NCBI GenBank assembly: GCA_041671505.1 | Contig: JBAZBK010000003.1 | Coordinates: 248,001-312,000, forward strand | Direction: 5' to 3' | Length of the DNA stretch: 64,000 nucleotides | Origin: JACPDH01 sp041671505 | Lineage (GTDB): Bacteria > Acidobacteriota > Thermoanaerobaculia > Gp7-AA8 | In this document: positions 49,590-58,000 of the stretch, piece after piece | Layout: every line of letters starts with the position of its first letter | Position numbering within the stretch: position 1 is the stretch's first letter | The notes under the pieces: model-generated | Databases searched by the model: none | What the model saw: only the letters and a program-made list of their open reading frames with translations | What the model was told of the DNA's origin: nothing | Made by a program: the position numbers and the translations under genes

Positions 49590-50337
49590 ACCGCTGCGGC
49601 GGAATCGAGTCGTCGACGATCAGGCTCAGCTCCGCGCAGGTTCGGATCGTCCAGCGCGTGCGGGAATCCCCCTTTTCGTAGGCAGCGCAGAGAAGCGCCA
49701 CCTGGTCGCTGTCCTCGTGGGACCAAAGGGTGAAGCCCTCCTCCGGCTGAGCCGGAACATGCGTCTTCTTGCGCGACCAACCCGTCTTGCCGAGGGTGTA
49801 GCGCACGTAACCCCGCTCGCGCGCGATCCTGTAGTACGGGAGAGCGACTTCGCTCTCGTATTCGTACCCGATGTCGGACGGGTTGCCGGCCAGCTGCCCG
49901 CCTCGCGCGAAGACGATCATCCGCTGGAGGAAGCGCGGCACTTCGCCTCGCGCGTTCGCCTTCTGTTCTTCGAGCGCGTGGATCAGCTCGCTCGTGATCT
50001 GCGCGCGGAGCCGCCGCGCTCCGGGGCTGGTCGTCTCCGACAGGTTCAGCCCCGACTGGAACACGGTGAGGCCGCTCGAGAAGGTCTCGAGTTTGCAGCG
50101 GATCACGTTCGCGGAGACTTCGATGAGCGTCTCGTGCCAGGTGAAGCTCACGCGCGCCTCCGTGCCGATCTTGAGCGCGAAGTCGTGCTCCGCGCGCAGC
50201 CCGGTGAGGCTGACGTCGCAGATGACGGCGTCCTTGCCGCCGATCTTTCCGACGAGAGGCTTCGACAGATGGATGCGCGCGATCGCCCGCATCCTCGGAG
50301 TTCTCGACATCCGAGTCATGCGGATATTGTCGAACAT
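49579..50337 (-). CDS. PilZ-like domain protein
   Basis: The 252-residue protein starts with a PilZ-like beta barrel (about 15-110): RMRAIARIHLSKPLVGKIGGKDAVICDVSLTGLRAEH resembles RxxxR...(D/N)xSxxG, the c-di-GMP motif, though the leading arginines are spaced irregularly. The second half, from about residue 130, has no recognised domain. A longer frame runs upstream through GAATTGA repeats and was rejected. The end overlaps the convergent SPASM gene by 11 bases. Confidence 0.65.
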   Translation of the reverse strand: MFDNIRMTRMSRTPRMRAIARIHLSKPLVGKIGGKDAVICDVSLTGLRAEHDFALKIGTEARVSFTWHETLIEVSANVIRCKLETFSSGLTVFQSGLNLSETTSPGARRLRAQITSELIHALEEQKANARGEVPRFLQRMIVFARGGQLAGNPSDIGYEYESEVALPYYRIARERGYVRYTLGKTGWSRKKTHVPAQPEEGFTLWSHEDSDQVALLCAAYEKGDSRTRWTIRTCAELSLIVDDSIPPQRFMP

Positions 50338-50429
50338 TGCGACCCGGCTTCCGATGCGCCCGGTCGCGTCAGGACGTGACTGGAGATACAAACCGACGGC
50401 TCGAGTGTCACGCTCGGCTCGCTTCGCAC

Positions 50430-50546
50430 GAATTGAGAATTGAGAATTGAGAATTGAGAGATGGATCAACTTCGAGTTCGAGGCCGATAGCACGTTCTCG
50501 AGGTCGGCCTTCAAATTCTCAATTCTCAATTTTCAATTCTCAATTC
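50430..50546. repeat. Inverted heptamer hairpin GAATTGA/TCAATTC
   Basis: Four GAATTGA words (50430-50460) face the complementary TCTCAAT/TTCTCAA words (50513-50546) across about 52 bases of unique sequence, all in 7-nt register. The element lies between the LTxxQ and PilZ genes. Confidence 0.88.
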
Positions 50547-50560
50547 CGCCTCAAGCGGAA

Positions 50561-50580
50561 CGGCGGCCTTCCGGCCGCCG
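50561..50580. terminator. GC hairpin 3' of the LTxxQ gene
   Basis: CGGCGGCC-TTCC-GGCCGCCG is a perfect 8-bp stem 24 bases beyond the LTxxQ stop. On that gene's strand only a weak TT follows, so it may terminate poorly. On the plus strand TTT follows, but no plus-strand gene ends here. Confidence 0.45.
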
Positions 50581-50603
50581 TTTGGTCAATCGATGGCTCG
50601 AGC

Positions 50604-51071
50604 TCAGTTGGCCGGCGGGCCATCCTTCGGCGCCTCGAGGCAGCCTGCGAGCTTGAGCTTCTGTTCGGTGGTGAGCAGCGCTTCGATGCTCGCCTTCGTT
50701 TTTTCGAGCTCGGCGCGGATCGCCTTCTCGTCGGTCTGGACTTTGATGAGGGCGGTCCCGATCGCGCACGCGTCCTGCGAGGTCGCTTCGATGGCGGCCC
50801 TGAGCGCCTGGCGGTCGGTGGCGAGCGTTTCGTTCAGCGCCTTGAGAGTCGGCTGCGCCGCGTCGAGGATCGCTTTGATCTGCGTCTTCTGGTCTTCGGT
50901 GAGGTTCACGATCGAAAGGCAGCGGAGCATGGGATGACCGGGCCCTGCCTGGGGGCCGCCCTGCGGGGGCTGGCCGTTGCCGTTACCGGGAGGCTGAGGC
51001 TGCGCGAGGGCGATCCCCGCGGTGAAGAGCAGCACCAGGGCGAATACCGTGTACTTGCTGAGCGATTTCAT
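50604..51071 (-). CDS. Periplasmic LTxxQ (CpxP/Spy-like) protein
   Basis: The 155-residue protein has a signal peptide (FALVLLFTAGIALAQ), a Gly/Pro/Gln-rich linker, then a helical domain with two LTxxQ motifs (LTEDQKTQIKAIL and LTTEQKLKL) separated by about 70 residues, as in CpxP/Spy-type envelope-stress chaperones. Three cysteines are present, unlike E. coli Spy. AAGGAG precedes the ATG. Confidence 0.82.
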   Translation of the reverse strand: MKSLSKYTVFALVLLFTAGIALAQPQPPGNGNGQPPQGGPQAGPGHPMLRCLSIVNLTEDQKTQIKAILDAAQPTLKALNETLATDRQALRAAIEATSQDACAIGTALIKVQTDEKAIRAELEKTKASIEALLTTEQKLKLAGCLEAPKDGPPAN

Positions 51072-51304
51072 CGTCGTCTCCTTGTGTTGGTTTCGCCCCG
51101 AGCCTGCCGGCGTCTGCTTCGTGGCGTTCGGAGGATTGGACGCCGAGGCCGCCGCCGCGTTTACGCGGGGGACGAAAAAGGAAGGGAAGACGGAGCGACG
51201 AGAAGAACTGCGGGGCGATGCGAAGCTGTTATCCCGAGCGCAGCCTGAGATACGAAACCGCGATCAGTCGCGAGGCTCACGCCATTTTCGACGAACGTTT
51301 GAGC

Positions 51305-51461
51305 TGTCATCCCGACGATCCCGCGGAGCGGGAGAGGAGGGATCTCGCAGGTTGGTACAGTCGAGGTTCGCCGCGATCTCCCGGGCCTGTGGCACATGGG
51401 TACCAGCCTGCGAGGTCCCTCCTCCATCCCCCGCTTCGCGGGGTCAGTCGTCGGGACGACA
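51305..51461. mobile_element. MITE-like inverted repeat element, copy 2 (157 bp)
   Basis: Termini TGTCATCCCGA and TCGGGACGACA and internal arms GAGGGATCTCGCAGGTTGGTAC / GTACCAGCCTGCGAGGTCCC, written as overlapping fragments, match the element at 28873-29039. The central 60 bases differ between the copies. It lies between the LTxxQ start and the tnaA stop; the remaining 290 bases of that spacer show no gene. Confidence 0.75.
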
Positions 51462-51516
51462 AATCCCGCGTGCGTTGCGAAACGGGCAGGAGTGTCCGCC
51501 TCACACAGCAGCCTCC

Positions 51517-52908
51517 CTATCGCCTTCCCGCGAGCACGCGCGCCTCAACCGGCTCGAAGCGCGCCGTGAAGTGCCGCAGGAAACGCGGCGCGTAGGTGAT
51601 CTTCAGCCCGCGCAGCGACTCGCGATTCTTCACGACGTCGATCGCCGCTTCGGCGACGTAGTCGATATGCGACTGCGTGTAGAGCCTGCGCGGGATCGCG
51701 AGGCGCACGAGATCCATCGCCGCCGGCGTCTCCGTTCCGTCGGGCTGCATCCCGAACATCACCGTGCCGATCTCGACGGAGCGGATTCCGCCTTCGAGGT
51801 AGAGCGCGTTCACCAGCGCGATGCCGGGGTACTCGAGCGCCGGGATGTGCGGGAGCATCGCCCGCGCGTCGATGTAGACGGCGTGCCCTCCCGACGGCTT
51901 TACGCACGGAATCCCCGCCGATTCGAGCTTGTCGGCGAGGTACTTGATCGACTGGATGCGGTAGCGGAGGTATGGCTCCTCGACGACTTCTTCGAGCCCC
52001 TGCGCGATCGCCGCGAGGTCGTACCCCGCGAGGCCGCCGTAGGTCGGAAAGCCTTCGGTCAGAATCAGCAGGTTGCGGCACGACTCCGCCCAGCGGTCGT
52101 CGTTCATTGCGAGGAAGCCGCCGATGTTCGCGAGCCCGTCCTTTTTCGCCGACATCGTGCATCCGTCGGCGAGGCTGAAGATCTCCTGCGCGATCTCCTT
52201 CGGTGTGCGGTGCTCCTGCCCCGGCTCGCGCAACTTCACGAGATACGCATTCTCGGCGAAGCGGCAAGCATCGAGAAAGAACGGCTTCTTGTATTTGTCG
52301 CAGAGGGCGCGGACTCCGCGAATGTTCTCGATCGAGACCGGCTGCCCGCCGCCGGAGTTGTTCGTGATGGTGACCATCACGAGGCGGATCCGATCCCCTT
52401 CGTCGCGAAGCGCCGTTTCCAGCTTCTCGAGGTCGACGTTTCCCTTGAACGGAAGCACGGCGCTCGGGATCCGTCCTTCGCTGCAGACGATGTCGCGCGC
52501 CTCGGCGCCCTCGACCTCGATGTTCGCGCGCGTGGTGTCGAAGTGCGTGTTGTTGAGGACGATGTCGCCCGGCTGGAGAATGTTGTGGAAGAGGATCCTC
52601 TCCGCGGCGCGCCCCTGGTGCGTCGGGATGATGTGCTTGTAGCCGGTCAGGTCGCGCACGACGCTTTCGAACCGGTAGTAGGAGCGGCTGCCGGCGTACG
52701 ACTCGTCGCCCTGCATGATCGCACCCCACTGCGCGGCCGACATCGCGCCGGTGCCCGAATCGGTCAGAAGGTCGATCAGGACATCGTCCGCGTGCAGGAG
52801 GAAGACGTTTCTTCCGGCCGTCTCGAGCGCTTTTTCCCGATGTTCGCGGGTCGTGAACTGAATCGGCTCGACTGATTTGATGCGGAACGGCTCGATGATG
52901 GTCCTCAT
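51517..52908 (-). CDS. tnaA: Tryptophanase
   Basis: The 463-residue PLP enzyme matches the beta-eliminating lyase family: EPFRIKSVE, IDLLTDSGTGAMS, MQGDESYAGSRSYY, PTHQGRAAE, FLDACRFAENAY and DGCTMSAKKDGLANIGGF with the PLP lysine at 255-256. Two sites favour tryptophanase over tyrosine phenol-lyase: HFDTTR with Asp124 (Thr in the lyase) and GIRSVEIG (the lyase has SMERG). It should cleave tryptophan to indole, pyruvate and ammonia. GGGAGG before the ATG decides the start; no TnaC-like leader or tnaB is present. Confidence 0.9.
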   Translation of the reverse strand: MRTIIEPFRIKSVEPIQFTTREHREKALETAGRNVFLLHADDVLIDLLTDSGTGAMSAAQWGAIMQGDESYAGSRSYYRFESVVRDLTGYKHIIPTHQGRAAERILFHNILQPGDIVLNNTHFDTTRANIEVEGAEARDIVCSEGRIPSAVLPFKGNVDLEKLETALRDEGDRIRLVMVTITNNSGGGQPVSIENIRGVRALCDKYKKPFFLDACRFAENAYLVKLREPGQEHRTPKEIAQEIFSLADGCTMSAKKDGLANIGGFLAMNDDRWAESCRNLLILTEGFPTYGGLAGYDLAAIAQGLEEVVEEPYLRYRIQSIKYLADKLESAGIPCVKPSGGHAVYIDARAMLPHIPALEYPGIALVNALYLEGGIRSVEIGTVMFGMQPDGTETPAAMDLVRLAIPRRLYTQSHIDYVAEAAIDVVKNRESLRGLKITYAPRFLRHFTARFEPVEARVLAGRR

Positions 52909-52989
52909 CCTGAATCCTCCCGTGGATCTCGAGCGATTCAACCGCTCCGAACGCATAGACGGATGTGCGAGGCGTCACGAGGACGGGTG

Positions 52990-53030
52990 ATGGGGCGAGA
53001 GGCGAGGCGAAAGGCGGGAAGCGAAAGTCA
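52990..53030. repeat. Short GGCGAGA/GGCGAAA array
   Basis: GGCGAGA, GGCGA, GGCGAAA and GGCGGGAA words form a short, partly irregular array in the divergent tnaA-phosphatase spacer. It leads directly into the 6-nt-period repeats. Confidence 0.6.
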
Positions 53031-53033
53031 ACG

Positions 53034-53194
53034 GCCGGGCTCGGGATCGGGCTCGGGATCGGGCTCGATCACGGGACGTCGGTTTTCCCGCTGATCCCCG
53101 GGGCTGGCGTTGAATGCGAGTTGGAGGGACGACTCGACGGACACTCGCGGCTCGCACTTCCCGAGCCCGATCCCGAGCCCGATCCCGAGCCCGG
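53034..53194. repeat. Inverted 6-nt-period arrays GGGCTC/GGGATC
   Basis: The left arm (53034-53074) alternates GGGCTC and GGGATC. The right arm (53159-53194) alternates GAGCCC and GATCCC, its exact complement, across 85 bases. The arms can pair into a stem of about 36 bp upstream of the FHA-phosphatase gene. Confidence 0.85.
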
Positions 53195-53278
53195 CGTTTC
53201 CGGTCCTCGTCACGCCGCTGACGTTTGCGCGCAACCGCCTTCCGTCTTCCCCTTGATACAATTCCGCCCATCACCGCC

Positions 53279-54913
53279 ATGCCGAATCTCGACATCGTCG
53301 TCTACCCGAAGGGGGAAGAGCCTATCCGCCGGAGCCTCTCGGGGGGCTCGCTCACGATGGGGCGGTCGCCCGACTGCAGTCTGCAGATTCACGACCGGTT
53401 TCTCTCGCGCAAGCACATCGAGCTTCGCGACGAGGGGGAGCGCTGGCTCCTGCTCGATTGCGGCAGTGCAAACGGGACCTGGCTCAACGGCATCCCGGTG
53501 AAGGCGGCGATGCCTCTGCGCCCCGGCGATTCGATCAGGATCGGCGAGACGGAGATCCTCTTTGGCGTGACGCGCACCGACCGCCTCCTCGCCGTCGACT
53601 CCACCACCCAGACGACGACGAATTCCGTCCGCCTCTCCGAGGCGATCGAGATGGGCTCGGGCTCGAAACGGGCGTTCGAGCGGTCACAGGCGCTCAACAA
53701 GCTGGCGATCGAGCTGCTCGAGGACCGGCCGCTCGGCGAGCTCTTCGATTTCATCCTCGACCGCGTGGTCGAGACGTTCGAGCCTTCCCGCGCCGCTCTC
53801 GCGCTCTTCGGTCGCGGCCATTCAGGCTTCGACACGATCAAGGTGCGCCGCGCCGACGACGACGACATCGCCGATCTCGTGCTGAGCCGCACGCTCCTCA
53901 ACGAAGTCGTCGAGGAGAAGCGGATCGTCTCCATTCTCGACGCCGGACTCGACGACAAGCTCTCTCAGGCGCACTCGATCGTCAGTCAGCGGATTCGATC
54001 GGCACTCTGCGCCCCGCTCCTCGTGCAGGACAAGGTCCTCGGCGTGCTCTATGTCGATTTCCTCATGGGAAGGCGACCTCTCGACGACGACGACGTCTGT
54101 CTCGTCGGTCAGATCGCCCGCTTCGCCGCGACGAAGCTCGACACGACGCGCCTTCGCGAGGAGGCGCTCCTCAAGCAGCGGATCGAGGAAGAGCTGCGCA
54201 CCGCCTACGTCGTCCAGAGCAGAATCCTGCCGGCGCAGCCTCCCGACGTGCCGGGCTATCGCCTCGCCGGCCTGAACCGCCCCGCGCGCATGGTCAGCGG
54301 CGACTACTACGACTTCGTCGTGCGTCCCGACGGGCGCGTCTACTTCGTCATCGCAGACGTGAGCGGAAAGGGAATCACCGCCGCGCTCCTGATGTCGAGC
54401 CTCGCGATGGCGTTCAACATCTTTGCCGCGCTCGATCCGTCGCCGCCGGAGCTCGTCGGGAAGCTCAACGCGATACTCGCCCCTCGTCTCGGGCCGGCGA
54501 AGTTCGTCACGCTCTTTGCGGGCGTCATCGATCCCGCGACGCCCGGTGAGATCTGTTTCGCCAATGCCGGCCATCTTCCTCCGCTCGTCTTCAACGCGTC
54601 GGGCGCAGTGGAGGCGGGCGACACCGACATCGTGATGGGGGTCTTCTCCAACTCGTCGTATCGCGACCAGACGCTGCACCTTGGCGAGGGGGACTCGATC
54701 GTTCTCTTCACCGATGGCGTGGCCGAGGCGGAGAACGCGACCGGAGATCTGCTCGGCACCGAGGGAGTGGCAAAGGCGCTGCGCGGCCGGCACTTCCGCG
54801 ATGCAGAAGAGATCGTCAATGCCGTCGATCTGGCGGTCTCGTCGTTCCTCTCCGGCGCCGAGCAGCACGACGACGTCACGATCCTCGCCATCACGAGGGA
54901 GAAGAAGTACTGA
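53279..54913 (+). CDS. FHA-GAF-SpoIIE-type protein phosphatase
   Basis: The 544-residue product has an N-terminal FHA domain (about 1-95: GGSLTMGRSPDCSLQI, LSRKHIEL, SANGTWLNG), a GAF domain (about 140-300: RIRSALCAPLLVQDKVLGVLYVDF) and a PP2C/SpoIIE domain (about 330-540: MVSGDYYDFVVRPDGRVYFVIADVSGKG, FANAGHLPP, DSIVLFTDGVAEAEN, HDDVTILAI) with the Asp metal ligands present. The FHA domain should bind phosphothreonine made by Ser/Thr kinases, so it could oppose the kinases of this window. Its last Tyr and stop lie inside an ACTGAGT repeat. Confidence 0.92.
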   Translation: MPNLDIVVYPKGEEPIRRSLSGGSLTMGRSPDCSLQIHDRFLSRKHIELRDEGERWLLLDCGSANGTWLNGIPVKAAMPLRPGDSIRIGETEILFGVTRTDRLLAVDSTTQTTTNSVRLSEAIEMGSGSKRAFERSQALNKLAIELLEDRPLGELFDFILDRVVETFEPSRAALALFGRGHSGFDTIKVRRADDDDIADLVLSRTLLNEVVEEKRIVSILDAGLDDKLSQAHSIVSQRIRSALCAPLLVQDKVLGVLYVDFLMGRRPLDDDDVCLVGQIARFAATKLDTTRLREEALLKQRIEEELRTAYVVQSRILPAQPPDVPGYRLAGLNRPARMVSGDYYDFVVRPDGRVYFVIADVSGKGITAALLMSSLAMAFNIFAALDPSPPELVGKLNAILAPRLGPAKFVTLFAGVIDPATPGEICFANAGHLPPLVFNASGAVEAGDTDIVMGVFSNSSYRDQTLHLGEGDSIVLFTDGVAEAENATGDLLGTEGVAKALRGRHFRDAEEIVNAVDLAVSSFLSGAEQHDDVTILAITREKKY

Positions 54914-55001
54914 GTACTGAGTGCTGAGTACTGAGTGAAAAGCCGGGAAAGCCGGTCCGCCTCCACTCAGTACTCAGTACTCAGTACTCAGTACTTTATT
55001 T
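54907..55001 (+). terminator. Inverted ACTGAGT heptamer hairpin with T-rich tail
   Basis: The left arm (54907-54937) iterates ACTGAGT and contains the phosphatase stop codon. The right arm (54964-54995) iterates ACTCAGT and is followed by TTTATTT. The near-perfect 31-bp stem plus T-rich tail looks like a terminator built from heptamers. Confidence 0.75.
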
Positions 55002-55052
55002 GCCCCCCAGAACAGATAAACTCGCACCCCTAAACGAGTTCAGGGAGAGTCT

Positions 55053-58000
55053 ATGGCTTCCAACGAAGAGCAGAGAAAGCAGCAGCTCGTCGACGCGCTC
55101 GCCGCGCAGGCGAAGACGCGGGTCCCCGCGACCGAGTCGTCGGACGCAGCGGAGTGGATCAGGCAGTACTACCGGCTCGTCTCCCCGGACGACATGGTCT
55201 ACACGCAGCCGGAAACACTGCTCGGCGGTGCCCTGACGCTCTGGCAGCTCGCCGCCCAGCGGATGGCGGGTACCGCGCTCGTCCGGATCTTCAATCCGAC
55301 GGTCGAGAAGGATGGCTGGGCGCTCAACCACACGGTCGTCGAGATCGTGAACGACGACATGCCTTTCCTCGTCGACTCGGTGACCGCCGAGTTCGGCCGT
55401 GTCGATCGGAACATCCACGTCGTCACGCATCCCGTGATGACGGTCTATCGCGACGCGGCGGGCCGCCGTGTCGGGCTCGCGCACGAGGGCTCGGTTCCTC
55501 CCGCGGGCGCGACGGCGGTGCAGGAGTCGTACATGCACGTCGAGGTCGACCAGGAGACCTCCGCGGCCGATCTCGAGACGATGCGACGCAACGTAGAGTC
55601 GGTCCTCTCCGACGTTCGCGCCGCGGTGACCGACTGGCAGCCGATGCAGAAGCGGCTCGTCGAGGTGATCGACGGAATCCGGAAGAGCAACGCTCCGACG
55701 CCCAGGGAGGAGCTCGACGAGGCGGTCGAGTTTCTCCGCTGGCTCGCCGACAACAACTTCGTCTTTCTCGGCTACCGCCGTTACTCCTTCCATAGCGAAA
55801 AGGGCGAGGACTTCCTCCGTATCGTCGACGGCTCGGGGCTCGGCGTGCTCCGCAACATCCGGCCGGAGTCGCTGGAGCGCGGGCAGAACGCCTTCAGCCC
55901 CGAATTCAGCGCCTTCGCGCGCAACCGCGAGCTGCTGATCGTCGCGAAGGCGAACAGCCGCGCGACGGTCCACCGCCCGGTCCACATGGACCGTATCGGC
56001 ATCAAGTACTTCGACGACAAGGGGAACCTCCTCGGCGAAGACCGCTTCCTCGGCCTCTTCACCTCCGTCGCATACAGCAAGAGCGTGCACGACATCCCGC
56101 TGCTGAGGCGCAAGACCTCGCGCATGGTCGAGCGCGCGGGGCTCGGCGCGACGAGCCACGATGGCAAAGCGCTCGCGCAGATTCTCGAGACGCTCCCGCG
56201 GGACGAGATGTTCCAGGTCACCGAGGACCAGCTCTTCGAGATCTCGATGGGGGTGCTTCAGCTGCAGGAGCGGCAGCGCATCGCCGTCTTCGTCCGCCGC
56301 GACGTCTTCGAGCGCTTCGTCGCGTGCCTCGTTTACGTTCCTCGCGATCGCTACAACACCGAGGTGCGAGAGAAGATCAAGGCCATCCTCTCGGAAGAGT
56401 TCTCAGGGCCGGTCACCGCGTTCTACACGCAGATCACCGACTCCCCGCTCGCGCGCGGCCATTTCATCGTGCGCACGGCGCCGGGGAAGGTGCCGCAGTA
56501 CGACGTCAAACGGATCGAGGCGCGCGTCGCGAACGCGGCACGCACCTGGAGCGACAACCTGAGGCTCGAGCTGATCGAGCGCCATGGCGAGGAGAAGGGG
56601 ATCGAGGTCTGCAAGCGCTTCGCCGAGGCGTTCCCCGTCGGATACCAGGAGTACTTCTCGGCGGAGGAAGCGGTTGCCGACATCAACGGCATCGAGGCGC
56701 TGCTGGCAAACGCCGAGCTCCAGGTCGAGCTCTACGAGCGGCAGCTGAGCCGCGGAACGGAGCTTCGCTGCAAGCTGATCCACGGCGGCGACGTGCTGAC
56801 GCTCTCGGAGATGGTGCCGCACTTCGAGCACATGGGGCTGAAGGTGAGCATCGTGCTTCCGTTCGACGTGAGCGTCCCCGGCGCGGCGACGAGCGTCCAC
56901 ATCCGCGACTTTCAGCTCGAGACGAGCGGCTTCCCGATCGACATCGGCGCGATCCGCGAGCCCTTCCGCGAGGCGATGCGCCGCGTCTGGAAGGGTGAGA
57001 TGGAAGACGACGGCTTCAACCGTCTCGTCGTCCAGGCGGGACTGGCGTGGCACGAGGTCGTCGTGCTTCGCGCCTACACGAAGTACCTGCGCCAGACCGG
57101 AATCGCTTTCTCGCAGCAGTACATGGAGCAGACGGTCTCGAACCATCCGACGATCGCGGCCGACCTCGTCCGGCTCTTCAACGTCACCTTCGATCCGGCG
57201 CTGTCGGCGGCGCAGCGCGCGGTGGCGGCGGACATCCGGAAGCAGATTGCCGAAGGGCTCGAGGAGATCACCAACGCCGACGAGGACCGGATCCTGCGGC
57301 GCTACCTGAATCTCATCGACTCCACGCTGCGGACGAACTGCTTTCAGCGCGGGCCTAACGGCGAGCGCAAGGAATACCTGTCGTTCAAGTTCGACTCGAA
57401 GAAGGTCGCCGAGCTTCCGAGCCCGCGGCCGATGGTCGAGATCTCCGTCTACTCGACGCGGATGGAAGGGGTGCACCTGCGGGGCGGAAAAGTCGCGCGC
57501 GGAGGGATCCGCTGGTCGGACCGCCGCGAGGACTTCCGCACCGAGGTCCTCGGCCTCGTGAAGGCGCAGATGGTGAAGAACGTCGTGATCGTGCCGGTCG
57601 GCTCGAAGGGCGGCTTCGTGCTCAAGCGCCCGCCCGCGGGACGCGACGAGTTCCAGCGCGAAGGGGTCGAGTGCTACAAGACGCTGCTCCGCGGCATGCT
57701 CGACATCACCGACAACTACGCGGGGACGAGCGTCATCCCGCCGCGCGACGTCGTCCGACTCGACGGCGACGATCCGTACCTCGTCGTCGCGGCCGACAAG
57801 GGGACCGCGACCTTCTCCGACATCGCGAACGGCGTGTCGAAGGACTACGGCTTCTGGCTCGGCGACGCGTTCGCCTCGGGTGGCTCGGTCGGCTACGACC
57901 ATAAGAAGATGGGCATCACCGCCAAGGGCGCGTGGGAAGCGGTGAAGCGCCACTTCCGGGAGCACGGCGCCGGCATCGACATCCAGACGACCGACTTCAC

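Noticed and set aside
51517..52908. Tyrosine phenol-lyase
   Set aside because: Asp in HFDTTR and VEIG in place of the lyase's Thr and MERG favour tryptophanase.
52909..53278. TnaC-type leader peptide or riboswitch upstream of tnaA
   Set aside because: No short frame with Trp and Pro codons and no conserved fold was seen; the region is dominated by simple repeats.
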